This document shows, one piece after another, positions 20,855 to 31,925 of a stretch of 64,000 bases of DNA. The stretch covers positions 57,948,474 through 58,012,473 of the forward strand of contig NC_084843.1 of the NCBI RefSeq assembly GCF_033115175.1. The letters run 5' to 3'. Positions within the stretch are counted from its first letter, which is position 1. The number at the start of each line of letters is the position of its first letter. The notes beneath the pieces were generated by a model. That model ran no database searches, was not told the DNA's origin, and was given only the letters and a program-made list of their open reading frames with translations. Origin of the DNA: Lepus europaeus (lineage: Eukaryota > Chordata > Mammalia > Lagomorpha > Leporidae). The position numbers and the translations under genes are program-made.

Positions 20855-21171
20855 TTTTAAGATTTATTTATTTTCTTATTTTTAAAGGTGGAGAGACAGA
20901 GAGACAGATCTTCCTTCTGCTGGTTCACTCTTCAAATGGTCACAACAGCAAGGGCTGGGCCAGGTAGAAGTCAGAAGCCAGGAATTCCATCCTGATCTAC
21001 CACATGGGTGGCAGAGGTCCAAGCGTTTGGGCCACCTTCTGCTGCCTTCACAAGCACATTAGCAGAGAGCTGGATCAGAACTGGAGCAGCCAGGACTCAA
21101 ACTGATGCTCTAAAATAGGTTGCCAGCGTCACAGGTAGCAGCTTACTCCACTGCACCACACCACCAGCCCC
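20855..21171 (-). repeat. CSINE, old
   Basis: It ends CACCACACCACCAGCCCC. It directly follows the previous copy with 17 bp between. Confidence 0.88.
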
Positions 21172-21510
21172 CGTATGTTTACTTTCATGAATATTTCCTA
21201 GATTTCACAGTAGCTCCAAAACACCACCTTTGTTAAAAATATTCATAGGCTAATTCCGAATTCCTCAATCGCATTTATGTTCAAACAGCCACTGTTCTGG
21301 AAACTTCTCATTTTCTGCTGAAAGTGAAAGTTCTCATTTGTGATTTATCATTTATCAACCGTATTTTATAAACACATTTGATTGAACATAAGACAAAAAT
21401 AGTATGACATAAGATGGAAAAAGAGTAGTTAATAGAAACCAACCCTAAGGTAGCCTAGGTATTGGACTTACCAGAGAAAGACTTTAAATCAGCTATTTTA
21501 CATATGTTCC
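21172..21510. other. PBLD 5' intron, unclassified
   Basis: AT-rich sequence with no recognised repeat or exon signal. Confidence 0.4.
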
Positions 21511-21583
21511 AGGATCAGTCATTGTGGTGGAGTGGGTTAAGCCACCCCTTGGGAGGCCCATATTCCATACAGGAGTGAGGCCA
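21511..21583 (+). repeat. CSINE, left part (split)
   Basis: GGATCAGTCATTGTGG to CATATTCCATACAGGAGTG is a SINE head. The rest appears from about 22050. Confidence 0.65.
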
Positions 21584-22050
21584 TCCAGTGGGGTTGGAGG
21601 TCTGTGGGTCCCTCAGACATAGACAGAATGTCCTGCACAAGCAGGCTGCCAGCTGTGGCTGGAAAGCCTGTCTCCTGACTGGCAGGCCTCTCTTCCACTA
21701 ATAGCTTCGTGTGCTGCATGTGTGACCTCGTGGTTTTCAGTCAGGCCTTCAGGTTGGTTGCAATCCAGTTTTCAATGAGGCCTTCAAGTTGGTTGCAATC
21801 TTCTACCCAGAGCTGGCAGAGGAAGGGGCTGAGTCCCGGGGGAGAGCCAGGCTGTCTCCAGGAGATCTCCAAGCCTCGGGCATTCCGCCTGGTCTCCTCT
21901 TTGACCAGATGCTTTCCTATCAAGTAAAAGTTTCTGCCTCTTTGCAAATTGTTTCCTGGCTTTTTATGCCTATACTAAGCTGAGGAAAATAGCCATGAAA
22001 CTCGCTCCTACAACCGCCCTAGCCTCCGGCACTGGTAACTAGCAGTACCT
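21584..22050 (+). mobile_element. Unidentified ~460-bp insertion inside a CSINE, possible solo LTR
   Basis: This is non-SINE sequence between two parts of one SINE. It carries an imperfect direct repeat, AGGCCTTCAGGTTGGTTGCA at 21746 and AGGCCTTCAAGTTGGTTGCA at 21779. It also has a GC-rich middle and an AT-rich right part. Size and position suit an LTR, but I could not define TG...CA ends or a target duplication. Confidence 0.35.
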
Positions 22051-22200
22051 GGAATTAAGGTCTGCCTCTGCTTCTGATCCAGCTTCCTACTAGTGGGCCT
22101 GGGAGGCAGTAGATGATGGCTCAATAGTTGGATTACTGTCATCCATATGGTAGATGTAACTGAAATTCTGCCTTTCAAATGAATAAATCTTTAAAACAAA
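22051..22200 (+). repeat. CSINE, right part (split)
   Basis: It resumes at GGTCTGCCTCTGCTTCTGAT and ends TTTCAAATGAATAAATCTTT. Confidence 0.7.
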
Positions 22201-22239
22201 TTTAAACAAAAAAATTTAAAAAATTAAAATGGTCTAACT

Positions 22240-22508
22240 GAGGCAGGCACTGTGCCCCTGCGTGGGATACCTGCATCTCCTATCAGTGTACCCGTTAGTC
22301 CTAGATACTCTGCTTCAGATTCAATTTCCCACTAATATATCCTGAAAGGAAGCCTTGTCACTCATGTAGGAGACCTGGATGAGTTCCAGCTTCCTAGCTT
22401 TGGCCTGGCCCAGCCCTGGCTGCTGCGGGCCTTTGAGGAGGGAACCAGCAGACAGAAAACTCTCTCATTCTGCCTTTCAAGTAGATGAATAAACTTTTTA
22501 AAATAAAA
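22240..22508 (+). repeat. CSINE, old
   Basis: The head is GAGGCAGGCACTGTGCCCC and the tail CAAGTAGATGAATAAAC. Confidence 0.8.
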
Positions 22509-22668
22509 ATGACATAATTCCTTTCTACAAGAGGTAAACTTTAGATTCAAAGATGAAGATAGACTGATAACAAAATAGTGAAAAAAAGATGTGCCATGCA
22601 GAGTAGCCAAAAGGGATTGGGTAGTGGCTGTCTCAGGGTTAGACAAAACACACTTTAAGATAAAAGTT

Positions 22669-23019
22669 GGGGGCCAGTGTTGTGGCATGGTGGGTAAAGC
22701 TGCTGCCTTCAGTGCCGGCATCCCAAATGGGCAGTGGTTCGAGTCCCAGCTGTTCCACTTCAATCTAGCTCTCTGCTATAGCCTGGGAAAGCAGTGGTGA
22801 TGGTCCAAGTCCTTGGGCCCCTGTACCCACATGAGAGACCTGGAGGAAGCTCCTGGCTCCTGGTTTTGGATCAGCCTAGCTCCAGCCATTATAGCCATTT
22901 GGGGAGTGAATCAGCAGATGGATGACCTCTCTCTCTGCCTCTGCCTTTGCCTCTGCCTCTGCCTCTCTGTAACTCTGCCTTTCAAATAAATAAATAAAAT
23001 CTTAAAAAAAAAAAAAAAG
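22669..23019 (+). repeat. CSINE in the ancient L1
   Basis: The pyrimidine tract has become CTCTGCCTCTGCC repeats. The tail is AAATAAATAAATAAAATCTT. Confidence 0.93.
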
Positions 23020-23218
23020 ATGTTACTAGAAGCAAAGGACATTTTATAATGATGAAAGGATTGATCCATTAGAGATATATGACACTTATAAACATAAATG
23101 CACTGAAAAAGAGAGCCCCAAAGTACACAGAGCAAAAACTGACAGAACTGAAGAAAGACAATTCAACAGTAATAGTTTGAGATTTCAATGCTTACTTTCA
23201 ATAATGATTAAGAACAAC

Positions 23219-23589
23219 TAGGCCGGCACCACAGCTCAACAGGCTAATCCTCCGCCTTGCGGCGCCAGCACACCAGGTTCTAGTCCCGGTCGGGTGCCGG
23301 ATTCTGTCCCGGTTGCTCCTCTTCCAGGCCAGCTCTCTGCTGTGGCCTGGGAGTGCAGTGGAGGATGGCCCAAGTGCTTGGGCCCTGCACCCCATGGGAG
23401 ACCAGGATGAGCACCTGGCTCCTGGCTTCGGATCAGTGCGGTGCGCTGGCCACAGCGCTCCAGCCGTGGCGGCCATTGGAGGGTGAACCAACAGCAAAAG
23501 GAAGACCTTTCTCTCTGTCTCTCTCTCTCACTGTCCACTCTGCCTGTCAAAAAATAAAAAAAATAAAAATAAAATAAAAAAAAAAAAAC
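23219..23589 (+). repeat. CSINE in the ancient L1, young subtype
   Basis: The GC-rich head GGCCGGCACCACAGCTC and a long AAAAATAAAA tail. It abuts the next SINE. Confidence 0.94.
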
Positions 23590-23598
23590 ACTAGATAT

Positions 23599-23926
23599 GC
23601 CGGCGCTGTGGCATAGTGGGAAAAGCTGCTGCCTGTAGTGCCGCCATCCTATGTGGGCACCAGTTTGAGACCTGGCTGCTCCACTTCCGATCCAGTTCTC
23701 TGTTGTGGCCTGGGAAAGCAGTAGAAGATGGCCCAAAGTCCTTGGGCCCCTGCACCTGCATGGGAGACCCAAAATAAACTCCTGGCTCCTGGCTTCGGAT
23801 CAGCACAGCTCTGGCCATTGCAGCCAACTAAGGAGTGAACCAGCAGATGGAAGACCTCTGTCTCTCTGCCTCTCCTCTCTCTTGTGTGACTCTTTCAAAT
23901 AAATAAATAAATCTTAGGAAAAAAAA
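23599..23926 (+). repeat. CSINE in the ancient L1
   Basis: ACTAGATAT is duplicated at 23590-23598 and 23927-23935. Confidence 0.95.
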
Positions 23927-24103
23927 ACTAGATATAGTATCAATAAAGAAATAGAAGACTTGAATAAACCAATTAGATCTAAAAGACACCTATAGAATAC
24001 TCCTTAACAATCATAGACATTTTTTCAAATGTATATGGAACATTCTCCAGGGAAGACCATTTGTTAGGTCACAGAACAAGTCTCAAAAAAGTTACAAGAC
24101 TAG

Positions 24104-24421
24104 GGCTGGCACTGTGGTTCAGGGGGTTAATGCATGGCCTGCAGCACTGGCATCCCATATGGGTGCCTGTTCAAGTCCCAGCTGCTTCATTTCTGATCCA
24201 GCTCCCTGCTAATGCTACTGGGAAAGCAGAAGATGGCCCTAGTCCCTGGGCCCCTGCAACCACATGGGAAACTTGGAAGAAACTCCTGGGTCTTGGCTTT
24301 TGCCTGGGCCAGCCTTGGCTGTTGTGGCTGTTTGTGGAGTGAACCAGCAGATGGAGGATCTCTCTCTGTTTCTCCCTTTCTCTCTAACTCTACCTCTCAA
24401 ATAAATAAATCTTTTTTAAAA
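24104..24421 (+). repeat. CSINE in the ancient L1
   Basis: The head is GGGCTGGCACTGTGG and the tail CAAATAAATAAATC. Confidence 0.93.
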
Positions 24422-24560
24422 ATATTATGAGACTGAAATCATACAAGTCCTTCCATCCACAATGAAATGAAATCACATTATCAATAAGAGAAGGAAAAGG
24501 AAATTTAATAAACTCACAAAATGTAGAAATGAGACAGCATTCCCTAATAGTTAAAGGAAC

Positions 24561-25392
24561 TGTGGCTTCTTGGGGAAGTGGCAAATTGTAGGTCCTGGGC
24601 AGGGAAAATACCAGCTGAGTCTGGAGCATCTGCTAGTACCAGAAAATAGGACAATGCTAAAAAAATTAAATAAATAAAAAAGATGGGTGGGGGGATGGCA
24701 AAGGGATTCAGGAGGCAATCTGAAAGAATCCCTTATGGTCAAAGCAAGAACAATTTGAGCAAGAAATTACGAAACACAGCATTGGATCATAACCTAAAGT
24801 ATAAAATAATATCTATAGTCCATACTGACATAGTAAAAGATTAGACAGAGATTATCTGACCCATTTCCTTGAGTGTGGTTGCATTCAGTGTCCTAGTTCC
24901 AAAGTGTAAAGCATAGAAAGAAAACAAAAATTAACCTTAGTGTGAAGAAACCTGGTCGATACTATGTCAGCCAGGGAATCAAAGGTAACGTTTTCAGTGG
25001 TGAGTCCTATTGCTCTGACATAAAGGGGAAGGCACTTTACCTCTGAGGTCTTCCTCCGAAAAACCATTACTCTCTGAGTAATCATGAGAAACTGTTGGAA
25101 AAATCCCAGTTGAAGGATATTCTATAAAATACTTGACCAGAGGATAATAAGAAGACATGATGATTAATGTCATGTGGTATCCTGATTCAGAGCAAGGACT
25201 TTAGTGGAAAACTAGCAAACCCAAGATGAAATTTGGAGGTTCATTAGTTGTAACACATGTAGCATAGATGCTACCATTGAGGTAAACTATTAACAATAAA
25301 GCAAACTGCCTGAGGAGTCTACAGGAACTTGTATTATTTTTGTACCTTTTCTGTAAATATAAAACTATTCTGAAATCTAAAAAAAAAAAATC
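24561..25392 (+). mobile_element. Probable ancient L1 (L1M-type) 3' end
   Basis: The right end, GGAACTTGTATTATTTTTGTACC followed by TTTTCTGTAAATATAAAAC and poly-A, resembles L1M 3' ends. An internal AAACCTGGTCGATACTATGTCAG also fits. It may be the 3' end of the remnant just to the left. Confidence 0.5.
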
Positions 25393-25402
25393 TGAAAAAA
25401 TG

Positions 25403-25444
25403 AGGCCTGGGGCAGAAGTTTGGACTAGCAATTAAAACTGGTTA
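25403..25444 (+). repeat. CSINE, outer copy, left part
   Basis: GAGGCCTGGGGCAGAAG starts an old SINE interrupted by the next entry. It continues at 25769. Confidence 0.8.
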
Positions 25445-25757
25445 GGGGTAGGCACTGTGGGGTAGCGGGTAAAGCCGGCATCCCATATTGTGCCGTTCAA
25501 GTCCCAGCTGCTCCACCTCTGCTCCAGCTTCTGCTATGGCTGGGAAAGCAGTGGAAGATGGCCCAAGTCCTGGGGCCCCTGCACTGCGCGGGAAGACCCG
25601 GAGGAACTCCTGGCTTCAGATCGGTGCAGCTCTGGCCGTTGTGGCCAAGTGGGGAGTGACCCAATGGATGGAAGACCCCTCTTTCTCTCTGCCTCTCCTT
25701 CTTTCTCTGTGTAATTCTGACTTTCAAATAAACAAATAAATCTTAAAAAAAAAAAAC
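25445..25757 (+). repeat. CSINE inserted in an older CSINE
   Basis: AAAACTGGTTA is duplicated at 25434-25444 and 25758-25768, both inside the outer SINE. Confidence 0.95.
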
Positions 25758-25768
25758 AAAACTGGTTA

Positions 25769-26015
25769 AATGCCTGCATCCCATATTGGAGTGCCTGTTT
25801 GATACCCACCTCCAGCTTCTGACTCCAGCACTATACTAATAGGAGGCAGTGGTGATGACTCAAGTAATTGGGTTCCTGGCATCCTCATGAGAGACTCAGA
25901 TTGAACTCCTGGCTCCAAGCTTCAGCCCTGGCTAGAAGCCATTATGGACATTTGAGGAGTGAATCAGAGGATGGAACCTCAGTCTGTCTGCCTTTCAAAT
26001 AAATAAATAATTTTT
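25769..26015 (+). repeat. CSINE, outer copy, right part
   Basis: It resumes at AATGCCTGCATCCCATATTG and ends TTTCAAATAAATAAATAATTT. Confidence 0.88.
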
Positions 26016-26039
26016 AAATGATGAGTTGCCAGTAGCCAT

Positions 26040-26255
26040 GGGAATGAGCCTTTAAGCTTATTCTCATCAGCTGAGATTTGAGGTAACTGTAACTCAGCTG
26101 ACTTGGATCGTAATTTTGTAAGAGACTCACAGCCAGAGGCATCCAGCTAAACTGCCCCAAGATTTGTGATCTAAAGAAACTGCCCATTAATCCAACTTTG
26201 TTGTTTTCAGTTGTTAAATCTTGGAGCAATTTGTTATACAGCAATAATAATAATA
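26040..26255 (+). mobile_element. ERVL-MaLR LTR fragment (MLT1-like)
   Basis: GAGACTCACAGCCAGAGGCATCCAGCTAA, then TTGTTGTTTTCAGTTGTTAAA and GGAGCAATTTGTTATACAGCAATAATAATA follow the MLT1 3' part. Confidence 0.65.
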
Positions 26256-26466
26256 CAATTCCTTGTATGCCTTTAATATTCAGAAACACCTCCTGTATAA
26301 CACAGGTATAATTTGAATTCCATCTGGTTGGTAGTTGCAGTCCTCAGTATATTCTCATTCTGGTTTTTACAACATACTCAACAGCAAATTTACTTAGGAT
26401 TTACTTTACTACATCCTCTAAATAAATTTATTTTAGAGTATAAAAGCAAAACATTTGCTGATGATG

Positions 26467-26705
26467 GGCTGGCGCTGTGGCACAGCTGATTAAGCTATCG
26501 CCTGCAGTGCCAGCATCTCCTATGGGCATCACTTTAAGTCCAGGCTGCTCCACTTCCAACCCAGCTTCCTGATAACGTGCCTGGGAAAGCAGTAGAAGAT
26601 GGCCCAAGTGCTTTGGCCCCTGGTGAGACCTAGATGATGCTCGTGGCTTCGACCTGGCCTAGTCCTGGCCATTGTGGCCATTTGGGGAGTGAACCAGCAG
26701 GTGGA

Positions 26706-26747
<42 letters not shown>

Positions 26748-26787
26748 CACCCTTTCTCTCTTTCAAATAAATAAATAAATCTTTAAA
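26467..26787 (+). repeat. CSINE with a pure (CT)n tract
   Basis: The pyrimidine tract is an uninterrupted run of about 17 CT units at 26708-26743. The tail is CAAATAAATAAATAAATC. Confidence 0.94.
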
Positions 26788-26799
26788 AACATATACATA

Positions 26800-27190
26800 T
26801 TTATGTTGATGAATGCCAAATCTATATTCCCAGACCACATTAGTTTCCTACTAAACATATCCACTGGATTGTATGTGGTATCTCTTAATCAACATATCAA
26901 ATAATTTTTCATATTTTGTATGTCAATAGATAGTCCCACTACTCAACCCTAAGATAACTCATCGTTGACTTATTTTCACTTAATTATCAACAGCCCCTTC
27001 TACTCAGCCACAAATTCCTTCAGATAATACATAGCTCCTAAATATTTCTCAGACATCCTTTTATAGGAGGATGTGTCCCTAATACCCTAATTCTTGTTTA
27101 AATGCTCATCATCTCTGCTGGGCCTTCTCCCAGTCTTTTTTCTTTTCCTCTCAATATCCACACTCCAAACTTCAACCAAGATTAGATAAT
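26800..27190 (+). repeat. Possible L2 fragment
   Basis: The T/C/A-rich phrases TTAATCAACATATCAAATAA and GGGCCTTCTCCCAGTC weakly resemble the internal part of L2. Confidence 0.3.
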
Positions 27191-27202
27191 TAAAACACAC
27201 CA

Positions 27203-27554
27203 TGGGCGCCGCGACTCACTTTGCTAATCCTCCGCCTATGGCACCAGTTCCCCCAGGTTCTAGTCCCGGTTGGGGCGCCAGATTCTGTCCCAGTTGCTCC
27301 TCTTCCAGTCCAGCTCTCTGCTGTGGCCTGGGAAGACAGTGGAGGATGGCCCAAGTCCTTGGCCCCTGCACCCGCATGGGAGACCTGGAGGAAGCACCTG
27401 GCTCCTGGCTTCGGATCCGCACAGCGTGCTGGCCGTGGCGGCCATTCGGGTGTGTGTGTGTGTGAACCAACGGAAAAGGAAGACCTGTCTCTCTCTCACT
27501 GTCTAACTCTGCCTGTCAAAAATAAAATAAAATAAATAATAATAATAAAAAAAA
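27203..27554 (+). repeat. CSINE, with a GT microsatellite
   Basis: The GTGTGTGTGTGTGTG at 27449-27463 interrupts the usual GGAGGGTGAACCAA region. Confidence 0.93.
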
Positions 27555-27612
27555 GAAGTAGAGCAGCCAGGACACAAACCAGGGCCCACATACAGCAGCT
27601 TAATCTGCCCCA
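27555..27612 (-). repeat. CSINE fragment
   Basis: Only GAAGTAGAGCAGCCAGGACAC to CTGCCCC remains. Confidence 0.65.
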
Positions 27613-27633
27613 AACTTTGTTTTTTAAACAATG

Positions 27634-27903
27634 CTTGTGTTGGCACTGGTGTTGTGGTGCAGTGGTTCAAGTCCCACTGCTCCAGTTCCAAGCCAGCTTC
27701 CTGCTAATTGCCCTGGAAAGCAACAGAAGACAGCCCAAGTGCTTGGGCTGCTGTCACCTATGCAGGAGACCCAGATGGAGTTCCAGACTCCTGGCTTCAG
27801 CCCTGGTTGTTGCAGCCATTTGGGAAGTAAACCAGCAGATGGCAGACCTCTATGTGTCTCTTTTCTCTCTGTAACTTTGCCTTTCAAATAAAATTAAAAT
27901 TTT
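27634..27903 (+). repeat. CSINE with an internal head deletion
   Basis: GTGGTGCAGTGGTTCAAGTCCC joins the start directly to the B-box-like region and lacks about 50 bp. Confidence 0.88.
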
Positions 27904-27956
27904 AAAAATCACAAAAATAAACCATGAGTTTATGTTTCTCAATACTGAACTGTAAA

Positions 27957-28268
27957 TTTTGTATTTTTTAAGCTAAAATTTGCAAAGCAAAGGGTCAGAG
28001 AGAGAGACAGAGACAGAGATCCTATCCATTGGTTCACTCCTCTGCTGCCTGCAATGGCTGAGGCTGGGCCAAATCAGATAAAGGGCGAAAAACTGGATCC
28101 AGGCCTCCTAAGCAGGTGGTGAGACCCAAGGACTTGAGCCATCACCTGTTTCTTCCAGCTCCTGACTAAGCGGGAGTCTGGAACCAGGAGCCAGAGCTGA
28201 GACTAGAACCCGGCACTACTGTATTAGATGTAGGTGTCCCAATCAGCATCTAACTGCCACGCCAAAAC
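27957..28268 (-). repeat. CSINE, old
   Basis: It has GGGTCAGAGAGAGAGAC near its start and ends ACTGCCACGCCAAAACC. Confidence 0.75.
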
Positions 28269-28588
28269 CTACTTCCGAACTTTGGAGCATTATTTTATTT
28301 CTTGTTTCTCCAATTTATTTGTCTATCACATAATAACTTTGCTAGACTGTGGTGAAAACAAATTATTTAAAGTACCCCCATATTCAGCATTAAGTAACCA
28401 TCCTTATTGTTTGCACACTGAAAGACATATGTGTATATATATACAATGAAACCTATATTTTTACCTACCACCAAGAAGCTTAAAATCATTTGAGTAAATG
28501 ATCTGTTATTCTATTATCTATATTGTATTTTTTGTTATTAATGTGTTTATGATATACCAAAAGCAGTAATTTCATTTAGATTACTTAC

Positions 28589-28634
28589 GTAGTTACATTT
28601 TGTAGCTGTTTTCCCCGGCCTTCACAGTAATTCT
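28589..28634 (-). other. Candidate noncoding PBLD leader exon with an ATG-TAA minimal ORF
   Basis: On the minus strand a 46-nt segment is bounded by an acceptor TTTCTGTTTCAG| and a near-consensus donor CTAC|GTAAGTAA. It lies between the CpG island and the first PBLD coding exon, in the right orientation. It contains an ATG followed directly by TAA. No homology was checked. It could be a 5' UTR exon or a chance splice-site pair. Confidence 0.35.
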
Positions 28635-29864
28635 CTGAAACAGAAAGAATGTTCAATACTTCTAATTTTCAAAAATCAGAAAGAATGCTAGGTGTTTTCT
28701 TCCTTTTGAGTTTCCATTTCTTTATTTCAATTATGAAAACTGAATGAAGTATTGTGGTTCCCATACTCCCAACAATGAACACTTAAGTAACCTTGAGAAA
28801 CCAAAAAATACCAAGAAAAAAAAATCAAGAATATAAACTGTGTAACGAAGGCTTGAGAAACAACATTGAATCGTGACAAAGGATATCAGTGTTTTGTAAG
28901 GAAAGTAGATACATATATCAGAAATCAAAGCACAAGCATGTCACAAAGCTTTAATAAGACCGATCAGTGTTCAAAAGGCTTAGCTACCTTAGTTAGACAC
29001 ACTCCTAGAAACAGTTTTGTTACGTTTTAGTTGATTTGCCTTTCATGTAGGCAAATGATTATGATAGTTTTTATGGCATTTTGCAATACCTTTAGGGGTA
29101 TACCGACAACTAACAACTAATTTTCAATGTCCTTCCCTCCCCTAGAAGAGTGTAGTCTGTTTGTCTCTTTCTTCCTCCTTCTCTGAGGCTCTGCGTGGAA
29201 TTTTCCTTCCCTCTTCATTCTGATGGTCATGTGATAACTGTCTCGTTTTCCTCTGGGTGGTGTGGGGACTCTTATTTCCTTCTCCTTTTCATCTTTTTTC
29301 CTTTCATTATGGCCTCTAACAAGATCCCCTCCAGGGTCCCTCTGATCTTTATGCTAATAGAATAGCACCAAATGACTGAAAGGAAGACAAAGAGAAAAAA
29401 AAATCATCCAAAAACAGCTGGGAGTCCTCAGGTCTAAGCATCTCTATGGTAACAGTGCCACAGAGATTGATCTGGAAACAATTCTCTAGAGATCACTGGA
29501 GCATCGGCGACCCAATCTCACCAACATTTACTTACAGGATTCAACTTGCAAATCAGAATATAGTAGTTGATAGACTGTTTTAGAGAAAATAAAATAGGTC
29601 AGATAAAAATTACATTTACCATTATAGTGTATTTTTTTAAAATGAAAACTTCCTACTTGCTGTAATAAAAAGGGTAAAAGGAATGCAGGCACTAATTTCA
29701 ATTCTTTCTTAAGCCTTCATATTGGCAGAGTGCCCAAAACTACGAAATTACTTCAAAAACAAAGAAAACGTCCAAGGTTGGTGGTGAAAAGTCATTCATA
29801 TCATTAGAATGATTTTGGGGTTGTAGCTCATAACCACACAAAGTAAATACTTGTGTATAAAAGG

Positions 29865-29932
29865 ATTTCAGAATTTTTTGCACCAAAATAAACTTTTAAT
29901 TCCATTTTCCATGAGTTTTTGAAGTGTCCTGC
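29865..29932. mobile_element. Mariner-like MITE, right half
   Basis: CAGAATTTTTTGCACCAAAA, then TTAATTCCATTTTCCATGAG and TTTTTGAAGTGTCC match the 3' half of an Hsmar2/MARNA-like element. Confidence 0.6.
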
Positions 29933-30329
29933 CATGTAGAAAGAATGACACATCCAATCAGGCTAGTAAATAAACTGAATTCAGGCAAGAGATTTCAGAA
30001 TTCTATCCAATCAGGTTGAAAGACTGAAAGGATGAAGTAGTGATGTAACTCAAACCACGGAAGGGGGATCAAGGGCAAACCTCGTCTGAAGCATGAAAGC
30101 TTCCTTACTAGCAGCAATTTTTAAAAAAAAAAAAAAGAGAAGTGAAAGCAGGACAACCAAGTTTTGGGGCTGTTCAAAAGTCTCTAGCCAATAAGCCAAT
30201 AACCACAGCTCCCCAGTGATGGCAACTCTAGTGTTGTCATGGGAAGAACTGTGATTTGCCTAAAAATGTTGCCTGTTCACTTCACTCATGGATAAGTTAC
30301 TTGCAACCCCAGGAAGGTTCAGTAACCCT

Positions 30330-30625
30330 TGGAGTAATACCATCTGGATTTGAATCCTACTTGTGCCACTCAGCTGTGTGATCTCGGGCAACTATTTCCA
30401 CGTCTCTAGGGCTCAGGCACTTCAAGTGTAAAATGAAGATGATAATAGTGGTTAGTTTTCAGGGTTGTAGGGAGCCATTGTAGTGCCTGGCTCTACATTT
30501 GGAGTGATCCAGTGAGTGGAAGACCTCTGCCTTTCCAATAGAAATGAAAATATATTTTAGGAAAAATTTAAAGAGTTGGTGAATCGAGTACATTGCTTAG
30601 CTCAAGCAAGCTCTCAATACTTGTG
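30330..30625 (+). repeat. MIR, split by a CSINE 3' piece
   Basis: TCTGGATTTGAATCCTACTTG, GTGTGATCTCGGGCAACTA and AAATGAAGATGATAATAGTG are MIR. It resumes at 30586 with GTACATTGCTTAGCTCAAGC. The 30475-30566 piece between them is SINE tail. Confidence 0.7.
30475..30566 (+). repeat. CSINE 3' fragment
   Basis: Only GGAGTGATCCAGTGAGTGGAAGACCTCTGCCTTT and a weak A-rich tail are present. Confidence 0.6.
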
Positions 30626-31884
30626 ACAACTATTACTACAGCATTCTCATTTTGTTTTCTCATCTCTTGTAATAGGGATCACACTCTGCGGCCCCGGCTT
30701 CCTCAGAGCGGGATTCTGAGGGAGGGAAACTCAGGAATGCCAGTCAGGCACTATAAACTGGGTAATTTTTGTAGTCCCACATTGGTCTTAGGCAGGGGTG
30801 AGGATGAATTAAAGCCATGAAATGCAAGTTTCTTTTCCATGAAGCTAAGTGGCCTCCCGTCTCCACCGCACACGCTGCAGATCTCACAGGGCACAAAATA
30901 CTATCCTCCTCCACGGCTAACGCCCCTCACCCCACTCCCAACGGGAGTGCAAATGCCTGTTGCACCACGCCCAAAATCTTTTGGCTGGGAATTTTCGGGT
31001 AGGTTATAACCTAGCTTCGTCCACATTTCCAACCTTAATCCATGCTACAGCAACTCTCTACTGTGATCAAAACCATCTCCTCTCCAAGTAGGTTCCTATC
31101 TCCACTTCAACGCACATGGTCTTTTTACCAGGATTACCCTCCACTCCTCCCACGGAAATTCAGCTTGCATGTTTTTTTTTTTACACTTAGGAAAAAAGAA
31201 CCAAGACGTGTCATTAGGGACCTGGGTGGCCTGACAGCACAAACAAAAGTACCTTATCAGGGGACACTTGCAAATGCAAGTTTCAAGAATGCAAAGCCGT
31301 ATTCAGAAAACACGCAGTAGGGCTCCAAGAGCGACTGAAAGGCTCCGCGAAGGCGGAGGAGACAGCCAGGTACGATCTGGGGCGAGGAGGGACACCCGAG
31401 GGCAGGAGAGATTCGGCGGCCCACGCACGCCGCGCCCGCGGAGGCGGCCCCGTGGGAGGCCGCGGGCAGCTGAGGGCCCAGGCAGGAGGACCCCGTCCTG
31501 AAGCCGAAATCGGGCCTGTGGACATTTCTGTCTCTCGGCAGAGTCCCGTTTTTCACTACATAACGCAAACATGGTGGAAGGGAAGAGCCCTCTCCGCCTT
31601 CGGCGGCCGAGTCACGCGGCGCCATTTCCACGCACTTGACGCGGGAAGAGGGTGGGGCCTCCATGGAATTTGCAGGCTGTAGAGCCTAGCACTGGGGAAC
31701 TTCCTTCAAAACACAGTAACGGGAGCGCCTCCGCCCCTCTCTCCTCCTCCCCGAGGGTACAGAAAGGTGTGCTCTGAGCTTTAGACCGTGGTAAGGTGAG
31801 CAAGGAAGGCGGAGTCACCCCGGCTCCCTCACTAAGTAGATCGACTAGGGTGGCGCTTCACCTTTCCGCGGAGGGGCCCACTGA

Positions 31885-31896
31885 CGCGCAAGCGCA
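31885..31896. promoter_or_regulatory. NRF1-like site
   Basis: CGCGCAAGCGCA fits the YGCGCANGCGCR consensus of NRF1. It lies 40 bp left of the TCTCGCGAGA element. Confidence 0.6.
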
Positions 31897-31925
31897 CTTC
31901 ACCCGGCCAGCGTCCAGGCGGACCC

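Larger units (their letters stand above)
22509..24560 (+). mobile_element. Ancient L1 ORF2 remnant, broken by four CSINEs
   Basis: Segments at 22509-22668, 23020-23218, 23927-24103 and 24422-24560 read in order as L1 ORF2, early (endonuclease) part. Phrases include TTATAATGATGAAAGGATTGA, GGAACATTCTCCAGGGAAGA and CCATTTGTTAGGTCACAGAAC. The frame is shifted many times and nothing is functional. Confidence 0.8.
28635..31359. other. PBLD upstream / leader intron, SINE-poor
   Basis: The stretch has only a mariner-like end (29865-29932), one split MIR with a CSINE tail in it (30330-30625) and pyrimidine-rich sequence at 29130-29330. A PBLD noncoding first exon should be in or next to the CpG island, but I could not fix it. 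Confidence 0.45.

Noticed and set aside
23236..23772. 178-codon minus-strand open frame
   Set aside because: It is the translation of two adjacent CSINEs. The same peptide phrases (for example [18 protein letters not shown]) occur at many SINE copies in the window.
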